A stretch of 64,000 nt of DNA. Source: Capsaspora owczarzaki ATCC 30864 (Eukaryota > Opisthokonta > Filasterea). Position 1 is the stretch's first letter; the number at the start of each line of letters is the position of its first letter. Location of the stretch: NCBI RefSeq assembly GCF_000151315.2, contig NW_011887300.1, positions 455,368 to 519,367 of the forward strand. Direction: 5' to 3'. Below are positions 1 to 10,197 of the stretch, piece by piece. A program made the translations under genes and the position numbers. The notes under the pieces are model-generated. The model worked only from the letters and a program-made list of their open reading frames with translations. It was not told the DNA's origin and did no database searches.

Positions 1-1
1 G

Positions 2-2746
2 ATGCGCGCTCAAAGCCGCCTGCAGCAGGAGCAACTCAACGCTCTGGAGTGCTACAGCAAGGAGCTTCGCGAGCGCACGTCAAAGGTCAAGCGCGGTGGC
101 TCTCTCACCTTGCTCGACGCGTTGGCGCTCGAGGTCCTGCGCCTGCAACTGGGCGTGAGCACGCAGCACCGCGACCGCTGCGCAAGCGCGCTTGGCTGGG
201 CGCCTCAGCAGCTCAACCCGAATCGCCTGATTGTTCCGCGAGATGTGCGTCTCATCTTCCCGTTAACGGTGGCCGGCCCAAGCAGCAAGCTCAAGCAGCC
301 AACCTGCGCTGCCTACAATTGCCGAACGGTTCTGACCACAGAGACTGCGGCGCTGTGCCACCTCTGCTGCCGGCACTTTTGCGCGGCCGACATGCACGAA
401 AGCCCCGTCGAGCTGGTGGAATTCGCGCTCGGCTCGCCCGTTCCAGTTTGCCAAGCGTGCCACATTGTCGCATCGAGACAGCTGTCCCTGGTTGACGAGC
501 TCATTGCTCTGGGCGAGCGTCCGCATACATTCAAGTCTTGGCAGCACGTCTTGTTCCAGAGGAATGCCTTCTTGACGGAGTTGCAAAGCGCCTATCCGTT
601 TGTGCGCAACGCTCGGCTGCCGCAGGAGTTGTCGTTGCTCAGCCGGTCGGCCCAACCCCCGATTTCCTCCCCGTCAGCCTCGGAGCCGCCAGGCGTTGGG
701 GCGCTGATGATGGAGTCATCGAGTCACCATGCCGCCGCGTCGATGATGATGCACCGCTCCCCACTGCCGCCGATTCCTGGCTCGCCCGCGATTTTGGGCA
801 CCTCGCCGATGCTGTCTTCTGCGCTTAGTCCGATGAAACTGGAATCAGGTCGAAAGCCGGTGGTGCACGGATCTACCGCCACGATTGGTCTCGAGGACGA
901 AGGCGAATCGAGCGTCACTCCTCGTCCGGCTCCTCCTTTGGTGTCTGGATTCACTCACTCGCTGCGCCGCGATGCCTACAAGTCGCCAACCGCAATGCCG
1001 AAGATGGAAGATGACGATGACCTCGCCGACTACCATGAGCTGGAAGCCGCTGGACCTTGCCGTTCTGTGGCCGAGTTTCCCAGCGCGGGCATTTTGGAGG
1101 CTGTGGCCACGCATGTCGAATCGCCGCCGGTGGAAGTGATTCTCGCACCACCCACCCTCCTGCCCGCCAACACCACGTGGTATGCTCCTACGGGAGTGCG
1201 CACCGTCCAGTTGCGCATCGTTCTCCCTCAGCTGACACATGTGAGCGAGGTTTCACTCGTCGCTGACGCCTTGGGATATCGCATTGGAGATCTTCCTCAG
1301 GTCAAGCTGTCCTTTTGCACCCTGCTTCGTGGCGGCGACGCCGAGGAAGTGCGACTGCGTGGTGCTCTACCTCAATTGAACGCTCCTCCTCGCAAGTCCC
1401 TCACATCCGAGTCAATGAGTGCCGTTGAGTTTGACCACCTGGAAGAGTTTGATTGGAATTTGCAGCAGGCCGCTGCTGACCGGATGCGCTCTGGGCATTC
1501 CGAAGAGACTGTCAGTCTGTCCGCTTTGCCCGTCGTCTTGCAAGGACTGGTACACAAGCCGCGGACGGAATCTCTGGGGCGAGTGCACGATAGCGATCCG
1601 TCTGTGCTCGTTCAGCCGTATTCGATTCTCTCTTTCCGTCCGCCTGATGCATGCCTCTCGAGATTGATTATTGTGCAACTCACCCTCCCCGCTCAGGCTG
1701 GTGGCGAAGCCCGGACCAGCGTACAGCAGCAAGCCAAGGAGTCATTTACCGCCGGCGCGTCGACTACTCTCCAGGAGTGGACCTCGACTGTTCAGCCGCC
1801 GCCCGCCGCATCGAGAGCTGCGTCCACGGAAACGTCCAAGCGCCGCACTGCCCGAACACTGGTGTTTGGTGAAGACCCTTCTGCTCCGCAGGCGACTGGC
1901 AAGCCCCAGAGCGCGGACAGTAGTTTGCCGCTTCCCATTCCATCTGCTACTGGAGCAACAGCAACAGCAACAGCAACCGCCGAATCTGTCGATGCTCAGC
2001 CGCAAGAGCACACGGAGCACACGGCGCTGTTGGACCCAACGGCCTTTTTGCACATCGGTCGTATTCGTGTGCGCGGCAGGCCATGCCCAGTGTTGCGTTC
2101 AACGAGGCTTGCAGCTGGCACCGGACACTTGTCGACCCCAACCAACAGCAACAATAACAACACCATCAACGCCATCACCACCACCACCACCACCACCGCC
2201 AACTACATCCAACAACAACAGTCACCAGCTTCCGCGTCGCCGTTGGGCGGGTCCCAGACCCCAACTGGCTCGCCGTTCGTCTCGCCCATTCGATGGTCGT
2301 CACCATCGCCCGCTTCTGCCGCAGTCCAACCACCCATGCCTCCGACACCAAGTCTCAGTCGCATGCTGCCCGAGCCGCTGCCCGTCACGCGTGCCTTCAT
2401 CAAACCGCTCTTTGTCAACACGCGCAGCAACGGCCGGTTTATCGACGTGGGCATCGACCAGCAGTTCATCCACGGCTTCTGCATCATGGTCAAGCACCAC
2501 GACGGCGACCCAGAGTCGCAAGTTCGCACGTTCCGTGCATCCTTGTTCAAAACGACCTCCCGCATCACCGAGCTGATTGACGTGCGTGTTCTCGACACGT
2601 TCATTCTGCCCAAGGTTGCGAGCGGCACGCAGCTGTTCTTTGACTATGCTGCCAACAATGCAACCGGGAACGTCTTTTGCATCGAGCTTCTCGACACGTA
2701 CGGTTCTTTGGAGATGTGTCTGGGGCTGAAGGTTCAAGTTTATTAG
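2..2746 (+). CDS. 3' part of an unrecognised protein with a degenerate FYVE-like zinc finger
   Basis: The frame is open from the left edge to a TAG at 2744-2746, giving at least 914 residues. An ATG at base 2 is probably internal and the gene likely begins outside the window. Around residues 100-160 there is a cysteine/histidine cluster (CAAYNC, then CHLCCRHFC, then VCQACH) spaced like a FYVE/PHD-type zinc ribbon but without the basic RRHHCR lipid-binding motif. The middle is Ser/Pro-rich, with a run of Asn/Thr/Gln around bases 2140-2222. The last 120 residues are compact and could be a beta-sandwich. I do not recognise the family. A large SAC-type or other phosphoinositide-related protein is one possibility, but I see no CX5R catalytic motif in this part. 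Function is unassigned. Confidence 0.75.
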   Translation: MRAQSRLQQEQLNALECYSKELRERTSKVKRGGSLTLLDALALEVLRLQLGVSTQHRDRCASALGWAPQQLNPNRLIVPRDVRLIFPLTVAGPSSKLKQPTCAAYNCRTVLTTETAALCHLCCRHFCAADMHESPVELVEFALGSPVPVCQACHIVASRQLSLVDELIALGERPHTFKSWQHVLFQRNAFLTELQSAYPFVRNARLPQELSLLSRSAQPPISSPSASEPPGVGALMMESSSHHAAASMMMHRSPLPPIPGSPAILGTSPMLSSALSPMKLESGRKPVVHGSTATIGLEDEGESSVTPRPAPPLVSGFTHSLRRDAYKSPTAMPKMEDDDDLADYHELEAAGPCRSVAEFPSAGILEAVATHVESPPVEVILAPPTLLPANTTWYAPTGVRTVQLRIVLPQLTHVSEVSLVADALGYRIGDLPQVKLSFCTLLRGGDAEEVRLRGALPQLNAPPRKSLTSESMSAVEFDHLEEFDWNLQQAAADRMRSGHSEETVSLSALPVVLQGLVHKPRTESLGRVHDSDPSVLVQPYSILSFRPPDACLSRLIIVQLTLPAQAGGEARTSVQQQAKESFTAGASTTLQEWTSTVQPPPAASRAASTETSKRRTARTLVFGEDPSAPQATGKPQSADSSLPLPIPSATGATATATATAESVDAQPQEHTEHTALLDPTAFLHIGRIRVRGRPCPVLRSTRLAAGTGHLSTPTNSNNNNTINAITTTTTTTANYIQQQQSPASASPLGGSQTPTGSPFVSPIRWSSPSPASAAVQPPMPPTPSLSRMLPEPLPVTRAFIKPLFVNTRSNGRFIDVGIDQQFIHGFCIMVKHHDGDPESQVRTFRASLFKTTSRITELIDVRVLDTFILPKVASGTQLFFDYAANNATGNVFCIELLDTYGSLEMCLGLKVQVY

Positions 2747-3075
2747 AGCGATCAATTGTTTTTGTGTTTCATTTTATTGTTAATTTTAAAGGGTTTCATT
2801 GTCAGGCGTTTTCCCTCTGTTCGGTTAGATTCTATGTCCGTCGCTGTAAGTGCTGCGTCGGAGGTGGGGGGGGGGGCAAGCGGTCAGTCAGACATGAACA
2901 AAACAAGAAAACACAAACAAAACCGAAAACCAGAATGTTTTTGACGATACAACCCGATAATCTACTTCCGAACAAACGCTATATTCAAATGTGATTGATG
3001 CTGACAAAACCAGAATTTACAGATCTCACGCCAAACAGCAGCAAAAAACAACGACAAACATAACAAAATGTGCCT
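2747..3075. other. Convergent intergenic spacer
   Basis: This spacer lies between the 3' ends of the plus-strand gene on the left and the minus-strand receptor kinase on the right. It is AT-rich with a short poly-G run near 2867-2876. It presumably holds both 3' UTRs. No gene is visible. Confidence 0.6.
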
Positions 3076-6000
3076 TCACTTCGCACTCGCTAACAACGCT
3101 CCCAGATCGCGAACGCCACCAGAATGTTGAGCAGCCATGTGAGCAAAGGCAGCGTGCAACTGACGCGCATCGATGCGATTCTCAGCTTCCCACATCCAGC
3201 AATTCGACATGGCTTGCCAGAGCGGATCGCTGCAGTGGTCTGGTCGCGGCAAGCGTCCACCTTTTTCCAAAAAGTCCACGAGCGCCTTTGGCTCGATACC
3301 CGGATATGGGCTCAATCCGGCTGACATGACCTCCCACATGAGCACACCTAGCGCCCAGACGTCGGACGCAGGCGATGACTTGCGGAAGAGCAAAAACTCG
3401 GGGGACATCCACTGCCAATTTTGAAACAGCACGATGCAAAGTTAGAACAAGACGATACTGTTCAGAACACCATCATCAACATTTGCGCAAAAAATACCGT
3501 ACACGAACGGGAAGTGCTCCGCGCGTCTGCATGCGATAGTAATTCTGCTCGTCCAACTCGCGAGAAAGACCAAAGTCGGAGATCTTGACCACCAAGTCCG
3601 TGCCCACAAGACAATTGCGTGCTGCGATATCGCGATGCACAAAGTGCAGTTCGGCCAGATACGACAAACCGCTTGCCACTTGCGAAAAGATGTGCAGATA
3701 CTCCCCGACTGTTGGCACGAGTCCCCTGGACGAGCATGACTGAATGACATTGCGCAAGTCACCGTACACGAGCAGCTCGAGCACGAGCATCCACGGCTCC
3801 TGTTCGACAAAGACCTCGACAACCGAAACAATGTTGGGATGGCTGAAGCGTCGCATGATTTGCGCTTCGCTGGCAAAGTCGCTCTTGCTCTTGTCCGTTG
3901 CGTCGGATTTGAGCGTTTTGACCGCGACAGCAGCAGTGGTCGCACCCGATGAGTCAGACCCGCGAGCGTGCTTGGAGAGCCACCGAGCGGGTACATGTGC
4001 CAGCCAGACCTCGCCAAAATTGCCCGCGCCGAGTTGAGTCGTGAACTGAAGCTCGTTGCGAGAAAACTGTTGCTCTCGCTGGAAGGAATCAAGCGTTGTG
4101 ATGTAGAGTGCGTCATAGTCGCTTTCCGAGGGCACATTCGCATTTGCATTCGCCCCGGCAAAGCTCGCACGCATAGCTCCAAAGTCTGGCGCGCCAGCCG
4201 TTGAGACAACCCTTGCAGGCACGGACGCGCGATTTGCACTATTAAGCGCCCGAGGCTTGTCGGGAATGCTCGGCACGAGAGTCGGCTGTTGTGGCGAGTC
4301 GTAGGTATCGTCTAGTGCTGGATTCCGAGCCAATGCTTCGTACGTCGGTGCCTCTGCATAAACGGGATTGGCATTTCTGACAATCTGCGGTAAAAATTCG
4401 TAGGGATCTTCCTGCTGCTGCTGCTGCTGCTGCGGAGAGTCGTAGGTACCGCCAGATGTCAGTAAAGCGTTTGCATACATATGGTTCCGAGACACTGCTT
4501 CATAGGTTGGCTCAGCAGCAGCAGGCAAGGGCTTGGATGTTGGGATGGCAGATTGCCGAGAGCGACCACGACGACGCAACATTCCAATAACGATCACGAG
4601 GACCAAAACGAACAGAATGCCTCCAGCTGCAGCACCTACGGCAGCTCCAATCGGTGCAGAGTTGGAATCGGGTTGGGAGCCGGCTGAGCTCTCATCATCC
4701 CTGATGAGAATGGCCATTGCTTGCGCAGTGCCGAGGCGCGCCCCTCCTTGCACATTTGCCAGTCGGACGAACAAGACCCGACCCCCGTCCAGGAGACCAT
4801 TGTCATGCAACGGTAGGACAATCTCGGTCTGATTTTGGCCGTCTTCGAACGTGACCATGAAAGGTGCTGTGGTCACGTCGAGCGTCAGATCGGCAAACCG
4901 GGATGGCAAATTCAGGCCTGACAGCGGAGCAAATGCAGGATCGGATGTGACGTTGGTTGATAGGACAAAGCTCAATGTGACGAGACCGACTTGTGAGACC
5001 TCTCGCCACAGTGACAAACGAATGACGCCAGCGTCCTCGGAGACGATCGTTACAAGTGGATTTTGGCCCGAAGAGGGAGCAAACTCGACCACGCCGTTGA
5101 CGTCGTCATTCTTCAGAATGGTCACAGTCGCCACTGACGTCCACGACAAGGTTGCACCAGCCACGTTGACGAGCGTCACCGTGAACGTCTCGTCGAGTTC
5201 TGGAATTGCGTCCTTCTCAATTTGGATGTCAAACGAGACAGATGTCTCCCCAACCGCGAGCGTGTACGAGTTGTTTTGATTTGACGCGTCAAAGTCGTCG
5301 CCGGATGCGGAAAGAGGCATTGCGGTGGCTTGGAAACTGACTGCTGTGGCACTTCCGCCGACGCGTTGCACTGTCAGAGTGACCTTGCCGTCATCCTCGA
5401 CGACAGAAACCGTCGGTTGAACAAAAGATAAAACGCCGTTTACACCATCCTGGGCTTCAATAGCGCACGGGATGGTAGAGTCCAACGACGTCGCGCCAAC
5501 AAGAAAAGTTGCTTCCTGACCAGCGCTGGCTCCGTTCGCCGTCAAAACAAGCTTGAACAGCTCGGTCGGCTCCTGTGCGCTGTCTGCGCTGATCGTCCAT
5601 GATGCCAACGCAGTACTTTGTCCAGGTTCAAACGTGACAGTGCGAGCGGAGCTGTCAGCAAAGTCAGCCGAGCTGGTTGTTTCATGCGCGATGGAGACAA
5701 CTCCCGACACTCGGCGGAACGTGCCACCGACACGCGAAACAGCGACAGTCACAACATCGCTCTCGCGAACAAGCAGACGGCTCTCGCCCGTCGCACTCGG
5801 CGTGAGACTGACACTCTCGAACGCCAACGCTCCGAATGGATTGTCGTTCATGCCGATGCAAACGTCTGTAAAGTTGCTGACTGGGTCAATGGTCGCGCCA
5901 TAGCTTGCCGAATCCAGCTGCACCCAAAAGTACTCGTCCAACTCCGGGATTTCATCGTCCAGCAGCATCACTTCAATCTGTGCACGGTCCACGCCAGCAG

Positions 6001-8889
6001 CGATGATCACTGCTTGAGTTGACAAGGCCGTGTAATCTTCGGGCGCTGATGCTCGATTGTCGGCGGACAGCGTCGTGTTCTTGAACCTTCCGCTGTGCAT
6101 TGACCAGGTGAATGCAATGGCACCATACAGACCACCAGAGCGGATGACTTCGATCGCCACCGTGTTGTTCGGCTGAGGAACTCCACCAACAAGGGGCGAC
6201 TCTTCAAAGCAACTGGACACCCGCGTGATTGAGAGAACACCACGCGCATTGTCGTTCTCGGGTATGGTGACCAACGCCAGCGCCAATGTCGCATCGACAC
6301 GGCCAGGTCCGGACACATACTCCAAAAGCAGACCAAACATTTCATCCAGCTCAGGGACACCATCAGCAAGCACTGCAATAGAGACATGGGCCTCGACATC
6401 GTTTTCGCTGAAAGTGACAAGCTGGGAAACAGCAGCATAGTCGCTTGGGGATGCAATTCCCACACCATTTGTTTGACCTGAGCTCAAAGTCAAACTGCGC
6501 ACACGAACGACCGTAGTTCCCAGAGTGCCCTTGAGTCGCTTTAACTGCACAAAGCCCGTAGAGCTCTCCGCCACTGACACGTGAGTCAAGCTGAATCCAA
6601 ACACACCATAAGGGTCGTCGTGTGCGTTCACGGTCACGCGAGAAGTCGAATAGTACCCGATGGCCGCGGCAGATCCACTGCCAGTTACCATTGCATCTAC
6701 GATGGTATACGTGTGCTCGGCATCAAGAGTAGGCACAGACGAGAATGGCAGCTGAATGACCTTTGTTGCTGCGGCTTGATTTGCGGGAATCACGATCGAA
6801 ATGTTTTGGGGCACTGGGAAATCGCACCTCACAGTGACATTGATGGCTTTCACGAGTGATGCATACGAGTAACGCTCAATCGTGAGAGAGTAGGTGCCAG
6901 CGGTAATGTCCACCCGAAACGCGCGTGATTCCTCGGCAAACCTCACCACCCCCGTTTGGTTGTCGTGCGCGTCAATGACGATTGTTGCGGTAGTGAACTG
7001 GCTGCTTGCGCCCTGCAATTGAACCTGGATGCTCTGTATTGTCGCAGAGCGGTCGCTACCAATCAGTACGATCGAAATATTCTTGTGTGTGTCGGCCAGG
7101 TTGAACATGAGCGGAGATGCGGTCGCCACGAGGTAGTCTGTGCCGACGGTGGCACCCACGGACGAGACGTTAAAGAAAACCGGGGTGCCATTCACTTCAG
7201 GGACCATCTCGACACGAAGATTGATGGTGCTGCTCATGCCCGCCCCGCCATCAGGGATGAGCATAAACCGCGAATCTTCAGCAAAGGAAGCTCGGCTTTT
7301 GATGGCACACTCAAACCCGGTGCCCTCGTAGCCAACCGCGCACGTGCATGTGAAATTGCCGGCATAGTTTGTGCAGGACGCATGTTCATCGCAAGGAGAC
7401 GTGGAACACTCGTTGACATCCGTGCACACCGTGCCGTTTCCGGAAAAGCCCGACGCACATTGGCACTCAAAGCTGCCAATGGTGTTGGTGCAGATGGCAT
7501 TCCCGTCGCAGTTGTCCAAGCCTTCCTGGCACTCGTTGATTTCCGTGCAGTTCCGGCTATTGGGCTGCAGACGCCATCCCGCTTGGCATGTGCAGTAGTA
7601 CGTGCCGAGAGCGTTGTTGCAAATGTGGCCGCAGCCTCCGTTGTGTGTCGAGCACTCGTTGATGTCGACACAGCCGTTCGGCCCGCGACCAGCGTTGCTG
7701 ATGGCGTATCCCGAGTTGCAAGAGCAGGAATAGTCGCCAATGGTGTTGGTACAAATTTGCGCGCACTGGTTGCCACCACCAGGAGCGCATTCGTCAATGT
7801 CATTGCAGGCGAGCGTCGAGCTCCAGGTCCACAGCTCATTGTTCATGCAGGTCGTCGTAGCCGAGCCGCCCGTAAAACCAGGCTTGCATGTGTACTGACA
7901 GGTGCACCCGTACGTTGTGCATTGACAGGTACTGGTGACGGCCACGGCGTTGGCTGGAGGCAACAAGAAGGTGCCACAGTTTTTCTTGGTGTCGCAGTTT
8001 GTATTCTTCCAGCCAACGCAGCAGCTCTTGGCGCCGTTGGTCTGGCAGGTGTAGCACGCGGCAGCATTATTCTGAGCCAAACAGTACTGACAAAAGAAGC
8101 CTGGCTGACCAGATACGCCGTTCGGGTAGTAGTTGGGGGTGCACGTGCCGCAGTCCTTGTCCCCATAGCCGACCGAGCAAGTGCAAACGCCTGTTTGAGT
8201 GTTGCAGCCAGTACAAGCGGGAGGATCGTTCACTCTGCAGTATTCGCTGCACCTCGTGCCATAAAAGAAGGTATCACACATGGCGCGATAGTAGACTTGC
8301 ACTGCGGGAATGTTGTAATCGCCACCAGTCGTGGCGCCAATATTCACGCCTTGCCAAGGATTTACGTTAATGTTGCCATACTCTTGATTGGCATTGATGT
8401 ACGTCTTTTGGGTGAGCAACGAACCCATGTCATCGTCCGCATCGAAAATCGGTCCGTCGATGTCGATGCAACTGACGCTCCATTGCACCGAGCCGTCCCA
8501 GTTCTCCACCGCGCCAACGTTGAGATCCAATGACCACCGAGGTGTGGCGCTCTGCTGTTCCGAAGCAATGAAGTTTATTTGCGGGCTTGAGCTACCAAAT
8601 TTAACCCATCCAGTGCATTGCGGATCGCCTGAAACAAAAAGAAAAAAAACCAAAACCAAAACGATTAGTCAGGCCGTGTGTTGTCAAACCCAAAAAATCA
8701 ACAAGCCCGGAACGTACATGCGTTTGCTTCTCCACAGTTCGATGATTGAGTGAAATACAAGGCGCGCGCAAAGCAAGTGGCACGATATGGCCCCGCAATG
8801 GCTGGCTTGTACAGGAGGGCGAAGGCGAGCGCAAACCCCAGAGCGAGTCGTTTGGCGGTTGCTGATGAGGGTACTCGGCCAAACCCCAT
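3076..8889 (-). CDS. Receptor tyrosine kinase with EGF-like and Calx-beta ectodomain
   Basis: Three exons: 8718-8889, 3503-8628 and 3411-3076. The introns are GT-AG, 89 and 91 bp, and the exons sum to 5,634 nt (1,877 aa). Exon 1 supplies a signal peptide (hydrophobic core LALGFALAFALLY) missing from the main frame. Next come a Cys-rich region with a sushi-like module, four calcium-binding EGF repeats (about residues 330-496, DINEC/DVNEC starts) and about seven Calx-beta repeats (about 600-1370, each closing with a motif like ENDN or KNDD). A single membrane segment lies near 1386-1410, followed by RRRGR. The juxtamembrane tail carries tyrosine motifs. The kinase domain (about 1576-1850) has GAGNFG, VAVK, catalytic loop HRDIAARN and DFG. 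The second intron falls inside LPVR/WMSPE, so splicing restores the canonical activation segment. All catalytic residues are present, so it should be an active tyrosine kinase. The ligand is unknown. Confidence 0.93.
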
Positions 8890-8917
8890 GACTGCCTGTC
8901 AAATGTAGAAAAATCTA

Positions 8918-8974
<57 letters not shown>

Positions 8975-10197
8975 AAAGGAAGCAATTTCAAGCGAATGGG
9001 GAGTCGACGGTGAGCATTCAGCGTGTTACAAACAAAAGGCAATTTTGTCTTTTTTTTTTTTCCTTTTTTTTTTCTTCATATCACAACTCCTTTTCGTTCG
9101 CTCTCATTCTCTCTCGCTGTCCAACAATGCTCTCTGCAGTCGACTGCCTTGTTTATGTCGTTGTCAGCTCTTGTGCTTGTGGTTTTGCTGGTTGCCCGTT
9201 TGACAATCCAACCGCAGTTCCGTTTAGCAGCCGTTTTGCGGTGGTGCGAACATGTTGGACAAAAACAAAAGTTGCTAAAAAATGGGGGTTCTTCCGATTC
9301 CACTTTGACGACTGCGCCTGCGCCCTCCCGAAGCGTGAGTGAGACAACTGCTGTTGGGGTCTCTTGTACTGTGGGTGTGTGAGAAGCGGAGTCAGGGGGT
9401 AAGGAGTCGGGAGTGGAGTGACTCGGTGTAACCAAAGCAATGCCGTTCACCCGCAACAACAACAACAACAACAAAACCCACAACTGGCGCTTCCTGCTGT
9501 GAGTCATCGTCCGGCGAGTGCGGCGCAGCGACCCCACAACAAGCAAAAAATCAAGATCATCGTCATCATCATCGTCATTCTCATTTTGAGATGCACAGCG
9601 GGTGATTCGGACACAGTGCAGTGCGCAGATGCTGAAAATCGAGCTTACGTTCAAATCTAGCAAATTTGCAGTCCACTAAATGACAAAATAATAACAAAGA
9701 CCGAAAAAAAAAGGACTAATTTGAACTTGACTGAATGAGATTGTCAGAGTAGAGATGTGATGCGTCGAGGTCGGAGCGATGGGCGAATCGCAGTCTCACT
9801 GTGAATGTTCAGTCCCGAAAGTGCCGAATTTGCGACACAACCCAATCTACAGCATTGCATTTCAACGACCAAACCACGCTCCGGTGCCAAACGCACAGCC
9901 TACAGTTGCTGATAAATCACACAAGAAGACGCAAAAGCAAAGCTACTAGTATGTAGGGCTCATTCACAACAGTGATCGGACCCACCAAAGTCCAACAAAC
10001 AGCATAAAAACCATTGCTCAAAAGCAGCAACAAACAAGAAATCATCATTAACAGGTATATAACAAAAAGAAAGTATCAAAGCAAAAGCACACACAAACTC
10101 AAAAGGTAGAGTAAGCAACCTCCAAGGGCCAACTCGCAAACTCAAAAGACACAGCAACAAACGAAAACAGCGCGAAAACCAAAATCAAAAAAACAAA
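8890..10197. other. Intergenic region: receptor kinase upstream region and 3' side of giant gene
   Basis: Both flanking genes are on the minus strand, so this stretch holds the promoter/5' UTR of the receptor kinase and the 3' UTR of the giant gene. It contains a GA microsatellite, poly-T runs near 9050-9075 and a CAA run near 9450-9475. Short open frames exist on both strands but none has convincing protein features. Confidence 0.55.
8921..8970. repeat. (GA)n microsatellite
   Basis: About 25 uninterrupted GA units, roughly 30 bases upstream of the receptor kinase start codon on the minus strand. On the transcribed strand it is a CT tract in the 5' UTR or core promoter. Confidence 0.95.

Noticed and set aside
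6956-8533. 525-codon open frame on the plus strand
   Set aside because: It lies antisense to the EGF/Calx-beta part of the receptor kinase and has no domain features. High GC at third positions keeps antisense frames open here.
9154-9382. Plus-strand frame starting with a hydrophobic MSLSALVLVVLLVARL segment
   Set aside because: It looks like a signal peptide but continues into unlike sequence and stops after about 75 codons. No following exon with matching phase or homology was found.
9076-9663. Minus-strand 195-codon frame with a poly-Leu signal-like segment
   Set aside because: The leucines come from a CAA microsatellite read in antisense, and the Asp run comes from another repeat. No conserved domain is seen.
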